A DNA stretch of 64,000 bases from Lautropia mirabilis (GCF_900637555.1 NZ_LR134378.1:1994001-2058000), one strand, 5' to 3'; counted from the first letter of the stretch, positions 33,966 to 43,563 are shown. A program made the numbers and translations. Notes: generated by a model from the sequence alone, not told the origin.

Positions 33966-35915
33966 ATGTTTGATTTCGTCCGAACCCACCAGCGCCTGGC
34001 CCAGGGGCTGCTGCTGGTGCTGATCATGCCTGCCTTCGTCTTCTTCGGCATCTCCGGCTACGACCGGATGTTCGGCGATGGCGACTCGGTGGCATCCGTT
34101 GACGGCGAGCCGGTGCCGCGTGCCTATTTCGAGCAGACGTACCGGCAGCAGGTGCAGCAGATGCAGCAGATGATGGGCGACAACTACGACGCCGCCGTCT
34201 TCGACAATCAGGCCACGCGCATGGAGGTGCTGGAGAACCTGATCACCCGCCAGGCCCTGCTGGCCGATGCACGCCGTGCCCGCATCACGGTCACGCCAGG
34301 TGAGATCCAGAAGGCCATCCTGGATCAGCATGCCGATCTGCGGGATGCCAATGGCAAGTTCGACATCGAGGGCTACAAGCGGCTGCTGGCGGCCAATGGC
34401 CTGACGCCGGCGCAGTACGAGGCGCAGATGGGGCAGATGCTGGCTGTGGGCGCCGTCGAGCGTGCCGTGGCGGATTCGGCGATGGTGCCGCAGACCGTGG
34501 TGGATGGCGTCTTTGCCTCCCAGGAGAACCGGCGGGTGGTTCGCACGCTGCTGGTGACCCCGCGTGACTACGAGAAGGGGCTGGCCCCCACCGATGAGCA
34601 GCTCAAGGCCTATTACGACGCCCATGCGTCCGCCTTCGACCTGCCCGAGTCGGTGGACATCAGCTATGTGGCGCTGCGCCGCACCGACATGCTGCCCAAG
34701 GATGTCGAGCCGTCCGAGAAAGAGCTGGAAGCCTACTACCAGAAGCACCGCAACCAGTTCAACGAGGCTGAGGAGCGTCAGGCCAGCCATATCCTGCTGA
34801 AGGTGCCGGAAGGAGCCGATGCAGCGGCCAAGGAGAAGGTGAAGGCTCGCGCCGAGGCGCTGCTGGCTGAGGCCAAGGCCCATCCGGACAAGTTTGCCGA
34901 GCTGGCGAAGAAGAACTCCGAGGACCCGGGCTCGGCCGAGCAGGGGGGCGATCTGGGCTTCTTCGAGCGTGACACGATGGTCAAGCCCTTTGCCGATGCG
35001 GCTTTCGGGCTGGACAAGCCGGGCTTCACCGATGTGGTGGAGACCGAGTATGGCTTCCACGTCATCCAGGTGACGGGCGTGAAGGGCGGTGGCGAAAAGC
35101 CGCTGGCCGAGGTCAAGCCCCAGCTGGTGAAGATGTGGCGTGAGGAAGAGGCGGCACGGCGCTACAACCAGGCAGCCGAGGCCCTGTCCAACATGGTCTA
35201 CGAGCAGGCCGAGTCGCTCAAGCCGGCTGCCGAGCGCTTCAAGCTGAACATCGAGCAGGCCAAGGGTGTGGGCCGCAAGCCGGCCGCCAATGCGCCGGAG
35301 GGTTCGCCGCTGGCCAATGCCCGCCTGCTGGAGCAGCTCTACGCGCCTGACGCGCTGGAAGAGAAGCGCAACACCACCGCCATCGAGGTGAGCCCGGGCG
35401 TGCTGGTGTCAGCCCGGGTGGATGCCCATCATCCGCAGCGTCGCCAGACCCTGGACGAGGTGAAGGACACGGTGCGTCAGCGCTGGATTGCCGATGAGGC
35501 TGCACGACTGGCCCGCGAGGCCGGCGAGAAGCGCCTGGCCGAGCTGCGTGAGGCCGCAGGCGCCAAGGATGCGAAGGCCGCGCTGCCGTCGGGTCTGAGC
35601 GAGGAAAACACCATCAGCCGTTCCCAGCCGGGCCGTCTGCAGCAGCCGGCCCTGAAGGCCGCCTTTGGCGTGTCGGCCGATCAGCTGCCTGCCTGGGTAG
35701 GCGCCGATCTGGGCAAGGACGGCTATCAGCTCATCCATGTGGAGAAGGCCCTGCCGCCTGATGAAGCGGCCCGTCAGCGTCTGGACACCTACCGTACCCA
35801 GCTGCGGCAGCTGATGGCCAACGCCGAGCGCCAGGCCTGGGTGGATACCCTCAAGAGCACCCTGAAGATCGACCGCCATCTGGAGAAGGACAGCGGTTCG
35901 GGCGATGCGGAGTGA
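33966..35915 (+). CDS. ppiD: Peptidyl-prolyl isomerase PpiD (SurA-N/parvulin fold protein)
   Basis: Inner-membrane-anchored periplasmic chaperone, 649 aa, assisting proteins as they leave the Sec translocon. The N-terminus has one membrane helix ('LAQGLLLVLIMPAFVFFGI'), then a SurA-like chaperone region. A parvulin domain lies at about 271-367 ('ASHILLKVPEG', 'FAELAKKNSEDPGSAEQGGDLGFF', 'TEYGFHVIQVTG'). The C-terminal half completes the PpiD pattern. Length matches the family (about 620-650). It is followed after 12 bp by a DUF1178 gene, so the two are probably co-transcribed. Confidence 0.94.
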   Translation: MFDFVRTHQRLAQGLLLVLIMPAFVFFGISGYDRMFGDGDSVASVDGEPVPRAYFEQTYRQQVQQMQQMMGDNYDAAVFDNQATRMEVLENLITRQALLADARRARITVTPGEIQKAILDQHADLRDANGKFDIEGYKRLLAANGLTPAQYEAQMGQMLAVGAVERAVADSAMVPQTVVDGVFASQENRRVVRTLLVTPRDYEKGLAPTDEQLKAYYDAHASAFDLPESVDISYVALRRTDMLPKDVEPSEKELEAYYQKHRNQFNEAEERQASHILLKVPEGADAAAKEKVKARAEALLAEAKAHPDKFAELAKKNSEDPGSAEQGGDLGFFERDTMVKPFADAAFGLDKPGFTDVVETEYGFHVIQVTGVKGGGEKPLAEVKPQLVKMWREEEAARRYNQAAEALSNMVYEQAESLKPAAERFKLNIEQAKGVGRKPAANAPEGSPLANARLLEQLYAPDALEEKRNTTAIEVSPGVLVSARVDAHHPQRRQTLDEVKDTVRQRWIADEAARLAREAGEKRLAELREAAGAKDAKAALPSGLSEENTISRSQPGRLQQPALKAAFGVSADQLPAWVGADLGKDGYQLIHVEKALPPDEAARQRLDTYRTQLRQLMANAERQAWVDTLKSTLKIDRHLEKDSGSGDAE

Positions 35916-35927
35916 ACGGAGGCCCGT

Positions 35928-36401
35928 CTGAAAGTCTTCGATCTTTGCTGCGAGCAGCAACACCAGTTCGAGGGCTGGTTCTCCTCTGCCGAGGACTTCG
36001 AGCGGCAGCAGGAGCATCAGCTCATCGAATGCCCGATGTGCGGGTCCCGACAGGTGAAGAAGCTCCTGTCGGCGCCCCGGCTGAACCTGTCCCATGGCAG
36101 CCCGTCAGCTGACGAAGCAGCCGGGGCTCGTGGCGAGAAGGCAGCGCGTTCCGGCCCGGTGACGGCCGAGATCCGCGAGCTGCAGGGGCAGCTGATGCGG
36201 GGGCTGCGCAAGCTGATCGACGCGACCGAGGATGTGGGTGACCGTTTTGCCGAGGAGGCTCGGCGCATCCATTTTGACGAGGCGCCGGACCGCCCCATTC
36301 GGGGCGTGGCCACGCCTGAGGAGACCAAGGCGCTGCACGAGGAGGGCATCGAGGTGCTGACGCTCCCCCTGCCGCCGGCGCTGAAAGGGCGGCTTCAGTA
36401 G
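35928..36401 (+). CDS. DUF1178 family protein, apparent CTG start codon
   Basis: 157-residue protein of the DUF1178 family, whose role is unknown. The conserved N-terminus 'KVFDLCCEQQHQFEGWFSS' and the half zinc ribbon 'ECPMCGS' followed by 'VKKLLSAPRLNLS' are present. The family begins M-K-V-F-D-L. Here that Met position is CTG at 35928, in frame with the ppiD stop and with no ATG, GTG or TTG between. GGAGG ends 5 nt before this CTG, an ideal ribosome site. The first ATG, 36036, would remove the conserved N-terminus. A CTG start or a point change in this strain (or a read error) are the alternatives. Confidence 0.85.
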   Translation: MKVFDLCCEQQHQFEGWFSSAEDFERQQEHQLIECPMCGSRQVKKLLSAPRLNLSHGSPSADEAAGARGEKAARSGPVTAEIRELQGQLMRGLRKLIDATEDVGDRFAEEARRIHFDEAPDRPIRGVATPEETKALHEEGIEVLTLPLPPALKGRLQ

Positions 36402-36410
36402 GCGGAAAGC

Positions 36411-38438
36411 CTAGCCTTCCGCCGCCTGGCGCTCGATTTCCTCGATTTCCGCCTGGCGTTCCAGCCAGTCGTTTTCCAGATTCTCCAGCTCGGTGGCGAT
36501 CTGGGCGCGTTCGCGCTGGCGCTCGGTAGCTGCCGCGCGGTCAGCAAACGCATCAGGGGCAGCCAGCTGCTCGTCCAGCGTCGTGGCGCGGGCCTGCAGG
36601 CTTTCCATCTGGCGCTCTATCTTCTGAATGGCCTGCTCGACAGGCTTCTTGCGGGCAGCCAGGGCCGCACGTTGCTGGGCACGCTCGCGCCGGTTGTCGG
36701 CGCGCGAGCCCCCCGTGGAGGCGCCTTGCTGGCTGGACGCGCCGCTGCCTTCCTGAGCACTTCCCGCCGAACGGGAGGCGTCACTGCCGGCCGCATTCGC
36801 GCCTTCCGACCCGGCCTGTTCCGACGCGCTGCCCGACGGGTCGGCATCCGTGCCACGCTGACGCGCGCTGCGTTCCTTCTGCAGCCACTGAGCGTAGTCG
36901 TCCAGATCGCCGTCGAAGGGACGCAGGATGCCGTCGTCCACCAGCCAGAACTCGTCCACCGTGCTGCGCAGCAGATAGCGGTCGTGCGAGACCAGCAGCA
37001 GCGGTCCCTCGAACTCGGCCAGTGCGTCGGCCAGTGCGTCGCGGGTGTTGGCGTCCAGGTGGTTGGTGGGTTCGTCCAGCACCAGAAAACCGGGCTTCTT
37101 CCAGGCCAGAAGCGCCAGGCACAGTCGCGTCTTCTCGCCCCCCGACATGGGGCCGGTGGGACGCAGGGCGTCGTCGCCGGGGAAGCCGAAACGTCCCAGC
37201 CAGCCGCGCAGCACCTGCTCGCGCTCCTGCGGGGCCAGCCGCGACAGATGCTGCAGCGGGGATTCATCCGGGCGCAGGTCCTCGATCTGCTCCTGGGCCA
37301 GATAGCCGGTGTCCAGTGTGCTGGCGCGGGTCAGCTCGCCGGAAAGCGGGGGAAGCTCGCCGATCAGGGTGCGGATGAGGGTGGTCTTGCCGGTGCCGTT
37401 GCGCCCCAGGATGCCGATGCGGGCACCGCGCCGCACGATGAGTTCGGGTAGGGTGACGACGGTCTGGCCGGCCGTGTGGCCGCAGGCCAGGTGGTGGGCA
37501 CGGATCAGCGGATCCGGTCCCTCGGGGGGCTGGGCAAACTCGAAGTCGATGCCGCGTGCGGCGCGCAGTGGCGCAATGGCCTCCATGCGCTCCAGGGCCT
37601 TCAGGCGGCTCTGCGCCTGGCGGGCCTTGGTGGCCTTGGCGCGGAAGCGTGCGATGAAGCGGTTGAGGTGCTCGATGCGGGCCTGCTGATCTCGGCGGGC
37701 ACGCTCACGCTGGGCGGCGCGCTCGGCACGGATGTTCTCGCTGGCGGTGTAGCCGCCGGGATAGCGCTCAAGCCGGCCATCCTCGATGACCAGGCTGGCG
37801 TTGGCCACGCGGTCAAGGAAGTCGCGGTCGTGCGAGACGATGAGCTGGATGGCCGGATGGCGCAGCAGCTGGCGCTCCAGCCACAGCACGGCGTCCAGGT
37901 CCAGGTGGTTGGTGGGTTCGTCCAGCAGCAGCAGGTCGCTGGGCGCCATCAGCACGCAGGCCAGGTTCAGGCGCATCTTCCAGCCGCCCGAGAGTTCGTC
38001 CACCGTGCGTGCCAGCTGCGCCTGTCCGAAGCCCAGACCGTCCAGCAGTTCGGCAGCGCGGGCCTCGGCAGAAGGCCCGCCGGCATCGACCCAGCGGGCA
38101 TAGGCCTCGCCCAGCGCCTCGCCGTCGTGGCGGGCCTCGGCCTGCTGGATGGCCTGTTCGGCGGCCACCAGGGCGGCATCGGCGTTCATCACGAAGCGTA
38201 CCGGGTTGATGCTGGCGCGCGGCGCATGTTGGGCCAGCCAGGCGATGCGCAGCCTGGGCAGGTCGACGTTGCCCTGTTCGGGGGCGAGATCGCCGCGCAG
38301 CAGCGCCAGCAGCGAGCTCTTGCCGCTGCCGTTGGCGCCGATGAGGGCAACGCGCTCACCGGGGTTGATGATGAGCGAGGCGTGAGAAAAGAGAGGGCGC
38401 CCGGCGCGGGCCAGGCTGAGGTCGTCGAAGCGGATCAA
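36411..38438 (-). CDS. ABC-F family ATPase, YheS/Uup-like
   Basis: 675-residue soluble protein with two ABC ATPase modules and no membrane segments; ABC-F proteins act on ribosomes. Module 1: Walker A 'GANGSGKSS', signature 'LSGGW', Walker B 'LLLLDEPTNHLDLDA'. Module 2: Walker A 'GRNGTGKTT', signature 'MSGGEKTRL', Walker B 'FLVLDEPTNHLD'. Between them lies the basic linker typical of the family. After module 2 there is a Gly/Ser/Ala-rich stretch of about 70 residues and a C-terminal coiled coil ('KKPVEQAIQKIERQMESL'). The start is TTG at 38438 (family begins M-I-R-F); no strong ribosome site is visible. Confidence 0.9.
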   Translation of the reverse strand: MIRFDDLSLARAGRPLFSHASLIINPGERVALIGANGSGKSSLLALLRGDLAPEQGNVDLPRLRIAWLAQHAPRASINPVRFVMNADAALVAAEQAIQQAEARHDGEALGEAYARWVDAGGPSAEARAAELLDGLGFGQAQLARTVDELSGGWKMRLNLACVLMAPSDLLLLDEPTNHLDLDAVLWLERQLLRHPAIQLIVSHDRDFLDRVANASLVIEDGRLERYPGGYTASENIRAERAAQRERARRDQQARIEHLNRFIARFRAKATKARQAQSRLKALERMEAIAPLRAARGIDFEFAQPPEGPDPLIRAHHLACGHTAGQTVVTLPELIVRRGARIGILGRNGTGKTTLIRTLIGELPPLSGELTRASTLDTGYLAQEQIEDLRPDESPLQHLSRLAPQEREQVLRGWLGRFGFPGDDALRPTGPMSGGEKTRLCLALLAWKKPGFLVLDEPTNHLDANTRDALADALAEFEGPLLLVSHDRYLLRSTVDEFWLVDDGILRPFDGDLDDYAQWLQKERSARQRGTDADPSGSASEQAGSEGANAAGSDASRSAGSAQEGSGASSQQGASTGGSRADNRRERAQQRAALAARKKPVEQAIQKIERQMESLQARATTLDEQLAAPDAFADRAAATERQRERAQIATELENLENDWLERQAEIEEIERQAAEG

Positions 38439-38532
38439 GGGCGGGCCCGAAGTGTGTCAGGACGGCAGAAGGCAGGCCCAAGGCGGCCTGCAAGCCCTTG
38501 ATTATCCCAAATTTTCGAGGCCTTTCGGGGAC

Positions 38533-39600
38533 TCAGCCCAGCGGCTGCTGCTCGCGCCACTGGCGCAGGTCGTCGGCCGTGATGAGCACGATGCGGTCAT
38601 CACCCTGCGCCACCGGGATGCTGGTCCAGGTGAGCGTGGGGAAGCGTGCCTGGAAGTTGGGCATCTCGTGGCCGATCTCCAGGGCCAGCACGCCGCACGG
38701 CCACAGGTGCTCGGGCGCCTCGTGCAGCAGCCGGGTGATCAGGTCCATGCCGTCGGGGCCGGACCCCAGTGCCTTCTCGGGCTCGGCACGGTACTCACTG
38801 GGCAGCGCCGCCATCGATTCGGCATTCACGTAGGGCGGGTTGCACAGGATGAGCTTGAAGCTCTCGCCCTGCAGGTTCTGGAACAGGTCGCCCTGTACCA
38901 GGCGGATGCGATTCTCCAGCCCGTAGTCGGCGATGTTCTCGGCGGCCAGTTGCAGGGCGTCGGCCGAGATGTCGCTGGCCACCACCTCCGAATCCGGCAG
39001 GTAGTGGGCGGCGATGATGGCCAGGCTGCCACCCCCCGTGCACAGGTCCAGGACGCGGTAGGGCGCCGAGGCCGGCGGCTGCGCGCCCAGGCCCTGGTCC
39101 AGCTCCTCGGCCAGGTCATGGAAGGGCTGCAGCATCTCGCGGTTCAGCCACGGATCGAAGGCGTGGTTGACCAGCGCCTCGGCCAGCAGCGAACGCGGCA
39201 CCAGGGCGCGGGCGTCGGCGCGGAAGCGGAAGCCCATCAGCCAGGCTTCGCCGATCAGGTAGGCCAGCGGCTGGTCGCACTGGGCACGCGCGTCGATGAG
39301 GTTGCGCAGCTTGCGGCGCTCGTCGGGCAGCAGCGTGGCGTTGGCCAGCTCGTCGTACTGCTCCACGGGCAGGTGCAGGCACCAGCAGACCAGCCAGACG
39401 GCTTCATCGAAGGGGTTGTCGGTGCCGTGTCCGAACGAGGCGCCAGCTGCCTGCATGCGGCTGATGGCATAACGCACCCAGTCGCGCAGCGTGCGCAGGC
39501 TTTCCTGCGCGTCGATCAGGCTGGCCGACTGGGGGCTGTAGTTGGCTCGGTACGGGGAAAACGGGGCCACCGGGGCAAACGGAAACTTGTCGGAACTCAT
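38533..39600 (-). CDS. prmB: Ribosomal protein L3 N5-glutamine methyltransferase
   Basis: SAM-dependent methyltransferase of 355 aa that modifies a glutamine of ribosomal protein L3. The SAM motif is 'VLDLCTGGGSLAIIAA', the acidic ribose-binding residue follows in 'VVASDISADAL', and the catalytic 'LILCNPPYVN' (N-P-P-Y) binds the substrate glutamine. 'EPEKALGSGPDGMDLI' matches PrmB and PrmC. PrmB is preferred over PrmC because of length and the N-terminal 'LRDWVRYAISRM' region. It lies 10 bp downstream of the Spx/ArsC-like gene on the same strand. Confidence 0.92.
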   Translation of the reverse strand: MSSDKFPFAPVAPFSPYRANYSPQSASLIDAQESLRTLRDWVRYAISRMQAAGASFGHGTDNPFDEAVWLVCWCLHLPVEQYDELANATLLPDERRKLRNLIDARAQCDQPLAYLIGEAWLMGFRFRADARALVPRSLLAEALVNHAFDPWLNREMLQPFHDLAEELDQGLGAQPPASAPYRVLDLCTGGGSLAIIAAHYLPDSEVVASDISADALQLAAENIADYGLENRIRLVQGDLFQNLQGESFKLILCNPPYVNAESMAALPSEYRAEPEKALGSGPDGMDLITRLLHEAPEHLWPCGVLALEIGHEMPNFQARFPTLTWTSIPVAQGDDRIVLITADDLRQWREQQPLG

Positions 39601-39610
39601 GGGGTGGGGC

Positions 39611-39982
39611 TCAGGGCAGTCGCAGGAAGGCGTGCAGTTCGTCTTCCTGAAAGCCGATCTGCAGTTCGTCGGGCCGGGCGTCGGTGGTGACGATGGGGCG
39701 CTTGATCAGCGTGGGATGGGCCAGCAGCAGTTCATAGGCGGCGTCGGTGCTGACGTCGGCCACGGCCTTGCGCTGCGCCTCGTCCAGCGTGCGCCAGGTC
39801 TGGCTGCGGGTATTGATCACCTCGGAAAGGCCTACCCGCGCCTGCCAGTCCTCCAGTGTGGCCCGGTCCAGGCCATCGCTGCGGTAGTCGTGGAATCGAT
39901 AATCGACGCCGTGCTGGTCGAGCCAGCGTCGGGTCTTGCGGATCTGGTCGCAGTTGGGAATGCCGTAGACGGTGACTGTCAT
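39611..39982 (-). CDS. ArsC/Spx family protein (YffB-like)
   Basis: 123-residue thioredoxin-fold protein of the ArsC/Spx family. It opens 'TVYGIPNCDQIRKTRRWL', with a single Cys in the position of the ArsC nucleophile, then 'HDYRSDGL'. It ends with 'LIKRPIVTTDARPDELQIGF', the typical RP(I/V) segment. True arsenate reductases have extra Arg residues that I do not see clearly, so it is more like the YffB branch, of unknown role. Its ATG overlaps the pilU-like stop (ATGA), implying translational coupling. Confidence 0.88.
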   Translation of the reverse strand: MTVTVYGIPNCDQIRKTRRWLDQHGVDYRFHDYRSDGLDRATLEDWQARVGLSEVINTRSQTWRTLDEAQRKAVADVSTDAAYELLLAHPTLIKRPIVTTDARPDELQIGFQEDELHAFLRLP

Positions 39983-41724
39983 TCGAGCTTGATGAGGAAC
40001 TCTGCAAAGGAGGCGCCCTGCGTGGGGGCGGGCGCTTCATGGGCAGCCGGCCCACCCTGGCCAGGCGTGGGCGCACTGGCTGCCTGGGCTGGCAGTGTGC
40101 CATGTTTTGCCGCGTTGCGGGTCGGGTCCGTCATGAAGATGCCAGTGGGCGGGTTGCTTGCAACCGGCGGGCTGGACTGGATGCCGGTGGGCGCAAAGGC
40201 CGGGCTGGACGAGGGGAAGGCCGTGCTGGCGGCCGCCGGGGCGGCGTTGCCTGCCGGGCTGGCGGTGCTGGTGGGGGCCGTTTGCGTGGCCGGACCCTGT
40301 ACGCTGTCGGTGGCCGCAAACGTGGCGGTGCTGGGCCACCCGCCCGCCTGTGCAGGCTGGGGAGCCGGGGCAGCATTCATGCCGGACGGCACGGCCATGG
40401 CAGCCTGGCTGACCGCGCTGGCGAAGGGGTGAGCGGACGGTGCGGCCGCGGCAGCGGGCGCCTCACCGGCAGCATCCATGTCGGCCAGCGTCTGGCGTGC
40501 CACCGAGCCGCCACGCGCTGACGGGCCGGTGCGCCGGCTCTCGAAGCTGGAAGCCTGCTTCTGCAGCAGGTCGGGCAGCGTCAGGCCTGACGCGGTTTCC
40601 TCCGTGGTGGGGGCGTCCTGTGCCAGGTCCTCCGCGTTGTTGTCCAGCAGCCACAGCAGGTTGGTGGGCGAATCGCTGTGCTGCAGCGCGTCCTCGCGGG
40701 AAATGCGGCCGGCGCGCAGCAGCCGGGTCAGTGAACGGTCAAAGGACAACGAGCCGGCTGCCAGGCTGTTGGCGATGGCGTCCGGAATCTCGGAAAGCCG
40801 TCCGGTGGAGATCAGTTCAGCCACGTGGTGGGTGTTGATCAGCACCTCGGCGGCCGGCACCCGGCCACCGTCGGTACTGGCCAGCAGTCGCTGCGAGACG
40901 ATAGCCTTGAGCGTGGTGGACAGGTCGGCCAGCAGCGCACCCCGGTTCTCGGGGGCATAGAAGCTGAGGATGCGGTTCAGCGCATGGGCGGCATTGTTGG
41001 CGTGCAGCGTGGCCAGCACCAGGTGGCCCGACTGGGCGTAGGCAATGGCCGCGCCCATCGCTTCCATGTCCCGGATCTCGCCGATCAGGATGCAGTCGGG
41101 CGCCTGGCGCAGCGCGCTCTTGAGTGCCGTGTGCAGGTCCTTCGTGTCCGAGCCGATCTGGCGCTGGTTGACGATGGATTGCTGGTTGCGGAAGACGAAT
41201 TCGATGGGGTCTTCCAGCGTGAGGATGTGGCCGGTACGGTTGGCGTTGCGGTAGTCGATGAGCGAGGCAAGCGTGGTGGTCTTGCCCACGCCGGTGGCAC
41301 CCACCATCAGGAAGAGGCCGCGCGGCTGCAGGATCAGCTCCTTCAGCACCGGCGGCATGCCCAGCGTGTCGAACTCGGGGATGTCACCCGGGATGTAGCG
41401 CACCACGGCGGCGGCCGTGCCGCGCTGACGGAAGAGCGAGATACGGAAGCTGCCCACGTCCTTCACGCCGTAGCCGATGTTCAGCTCGTTCTCTTCCTGG
41501 AAGCGCCGCCATTGCTGGTCGTTGATGGCCGAACGCAGGAGCGCCTCGGCCTGCTGCGGCATCAGGCGCTTGTCGGCTGCCGTCACGGCCACCATGTTGC
41601 CGTTGATCTTCATCTGCACCGGTGAACCCACCGAGATGAACAGATCGGAAGCCTTGTGCCGGGCCATCACTTCCAGCAGCTGGTTGAAGGGGCTGCTGGT
41701 GCTGCCGGGGTTGGTGCCGCTCAT
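39979..41724 (-). CDS. pilU: Type IV pilus retraction ATPase, PilT/PilU family, with long C-terminal extension
   Basis: Hexameric pilus-retraction motor of 581 aa. The core (1-365 or so) follows PilU/PilT: 'ASDLFISVGSPVQMKING', Walker A 'GATGVGKTT' (142-150), 'LTLEDPIEFVF', 'ALRQAPDCILIGEIRD' (Walker B) and the His box 'GHLVLATLHANNAAHAL'. PilU is favoured over PilT by the N-terminal pattern, but this is not decisive. Typical members have about 345-380 residues. Here about 200 extra residues rich in Ala, Pro, Ser and Thr follow and end in 'SFAEFLIKLE'. No other pilus gene is nearby. Confidence 0.85.
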   Translation of the reverse strand: MSGTNPGSTSSPFNQLLEVMARHKASDLFISVGSPVQMKINGNMVAVTAADKRLMPQQAEALLRSAINDQQWRRFQEENELNIGYGVKDVGSFRISLFRQRGTAAAVVRYIPGDIPEFDTLGMPPVLKELILQPRGLFLMVGATGVGKTTTLASLIDYRNANRTGHILTLEDPIEFVFRNQQSIVNQRQIGSDTKDLHTALKSALRQAPDCILIGEIRDMEAMGAAIAYAQSGHLVLATLHANNAAHALNRILSFYAPENRGALLADLSTTLKAIVSQRLLASTDGGRVPAAEVLINTHHVAELISTGRLSEIPDAIANSLAAGSLSFDRSLTRLLRAGRISREDALQHSDSPTNLLWLLDNNAEDLAQDAPTTEETASGLTLPDLLQKQASSFESRRTGPSARGGSVARQTLADMDAAGEAPAAAAAPSAHPFASAVSQAAMAVPSGMNAAPAPQPAQAGGWPSTATFAATDSVQGPATQTAPTSTASPAGNAAPAAASTAFPSSSPAFAPTGIQSSPPVASNPPTGIFMTDPTRNAAKHGTLPAQAASAPTPGQGGPAAHEAPAPTQGASFAEFLIKLE

Positions 41725-41799
41725 GGTCTTTGCGTATCCGGAAGGGAGGCGGCCCGAGGGCCGCCGTGCGTGGCCAGTCCGGATCAGGCCGGACCGGAA

Positions 41800-42651
41800 T
41801 CAGGCATCCGCCCCGCGCAGCAGGTCATTGATGGCGGTCTTGGCCCGTGTCTGGGCATCGACCCGCTTCACGATGACGGCACACGCCAGGCTGACGCTTC
41901 CATCCTTCGACGGCAGGCTGCCCGGCACCACGACCGATCCGGAAGGAACCCGGCCGTAGTACACCTTGCCGGTCTCGCGTTCGTAGATCTTCGTGGACTG
42001 GCTGAGATACACCCCCATGGCCAGCACCGAGTTTTCCTCGACGACGACACCCTCGACCACTTCGGAGCGGGCGCCGATGAAGCAGTTGTCCTCGATGATG
42101 GTGGGGTTGGCCTGCAGCGGCTCCAGCACGCCGCCAATGCCGACCCCGCCGGAAAGATGGACATTCCTGCCGATCTGCGCGCACGAGCCCACGGTGGCCC
42201 AAGTGTCGACCATCGTGCCTTCGTCGACATAGGCGCCGATGTTGACGTAGGAGGGCATCAGCACCACGTTCCGGCCGATGAACGAGCCGCGACGGGCGAC
42301 GGCGGGCGGCACGACCCGGTAGCCTGCCCTTGCAAAGTCCTCGGCACTCATGCCGTCGAACTTGGTGGGCACCTTGTCGAAGAACTGCAGCATGCCGGCC
42401 TGCATCGGCACGTTGTCGGCCAGTCGGAACGACAGCAGCACGGCTTTCTTGATCCATTGATGCACGTTCCAGCGTGCTGCGCCCTCGGCAGCGGCATCGG
42501 CCGAGCGGGTGGCCACGCGCAGCGTGCCGGCGTCCAGGTCGGCCAGCACCGATTCGACGGCCTGGCGCACGTCCTGCGGTGCGGCAGAGGGGCTGAGCGC
42601 CTGGCGGTTGTCCCAGGCGGATTCGATCAGGGCTTGTCTCGGGTCGGTCAT
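41800..42651 (-). CDS. dapD: 2,3,4,5-tetrahydropyridine-2,6-dicarboxylate N-succinyltransferase
   Basis: Succinylates tetrahydrodipicolinate in the succinylase branch of lysine/diaminopimelate synthesis. 283 aa, the usual length. The left-handed beta-helix hexapeptide pattern runs from '[42 protein letters not shown]' in consecutive turns, followed by '[29 protein letters not shown]'. AGGAG lies before ATG 42651. dapC, the next enzyme but transcribed separately, lies 0.9 kb away. dapE is not in this window. Confidence 0.97.
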   Translation of the reverse strand: MTDPRQALIESAWDNRQALSPSAAPQDVRQAVESVLADLDAGTLRVATRSADAAAEGAARWNVHQWIKKAVLLSFRLADNVPMQAGMLQFFDKVPTKFDGMSAEDFARAGYRVVPPAVARRGSFIGRNVVLMPSYVNIGAYVDEGTMVDTWATVGSCAQIGRNVHLSGGVGIGGVLEPLQANPTIIEDNCFIGARSEVVEGVVVEENSVLAMGVYLSQSTKIYERETGKVYYGRVPSGSVVVPGSLPSKDGSVSLACAVIVKRVDAQTRAKTAINDLLRGADA

Positions 42652-42802
42652 GGGAAATCTCCTGAAGGGGCAAGGGTGGGCCGCCGGGATGGCCGATACG
42701 TGAACGGGGGGATACGGGCTGCCGTGGCGGCCATCGTGGCGGGGAGTATGGGCGGGATTCTATCGGGGATGGTGGGGCGGCGTTCTTTCGTATCATGTCC
42801 GC

Positions 42803-43471
42803 ATGGACGAGCATGCCGACAACCCGCCCTGTTTCCGCTACGGCCAGACCGAGCTGGACCACCTGCGCACCCGGGATCCCCGTCTGGCGGTGGCCATCGA
42901 CCGCATCGGGCTGATCCGGCGCGAGGTGCAGCCGGATCTCTTTCATGCGCTGGTGCACAGCATCATCGGCCAGCAGATTTCCACCAAGGCCCAGACAACC
43001 ATCTGGGGCAAGATGCAGACGCGGTTTCCCGGGGTGAGCCCCGAGGTCATGGCCTCATGCGAGCTGGACGAGCTGCAGGGCGTTGGCATCACCTTCCGCA
43101 AGGCGGGCTACATTCAGGACATTGCGCGCAGCATCGTCGAGGGTCGTACCGATCTGCATGCGCTGGCCCAGCTGGATGATGAGGCGCTCTGCCATGCGCT
43201 GTCGCAGTTCAGGGGCATTGGCGTGTGGACGGCCGAGATGCTGATGCTGTTCTCGCTGCAGCGCCCGGACATCGTCAGTTACGGGGATCTGGCCATTCTG
43301 CGCGGCATGCGCATGCTCTATCGCCACCGGTCCATCACGCCGCAGCTCTTTGCCCGCTACCGTCGCCGCTACAGCCCCTATGGCAGTACGGCCAGCCTGT
43401 ATCTGTGGGCGATTGCGGGCGGAGCGCTGCCGGAGCTGACGGATCCGGGCAGGCCGGGAAAGTCGAAATAA
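42803..43471 (+). CDS. DNA-3-methyladenine glycosylase II-like (HhH-GPD, AlkA type)
   Basis: Base-excision repair glycosylase of 222 aa that removes alkylated bases. HhH-GPD features are visible: 'HALVHSIIGQQISTKAQTTIW', the helix-hairpin-helix 'LSQFRGIGVWTAEMLMLF', and the catalytic Asp in 'DIVSYGDLAILRGMRMLY'. The length fits the short AlkA/MAG1-like group without the AlkA N-terminal domain. It lies between dapC and dapD on the opposite strand. No regulatory site is evident. Confidence 0.88.
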   Translation: MDEHADNPPCFRYGQTELDHLRTRDPRLAVAIDRIGLIRREVQPDLFHALVHSIIGQQISTKAQTTIWGKMQTRFPGVSPEVMASCELDELQGVGITFRKAGYIQDIARSIVEGRTDLHALAQLDDEALCHALSQFRGIGVWTAEMLMLFSLQRPDIVSYGDLAILRGMRMLYRHRSITPQLFARYRRRYSPYGSTASLYLWAIAGGALPELTDPGRPGKSK

Positions 43472-43473
43472 CG

Positions 43474-43491
43474 AGAGGGCGGTTGCCCTCT
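43474..43491. terminator. Stem-loop between convergent glycosylase and dapC
   Basis: 7-bp stem AGAGGGC/GCCCTCT with loop GGTT, placed 3 nt after the glycosylase stop. No T-tract. Confidence 0.4.
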
Positions 43492-43563
43492 GTCGGTTGA
43501 AGGCGGCGGGCAGACGCGACCTTCGCCCATCAACCTGACAAGCAGCAGGAACAGGGCGCGGCC

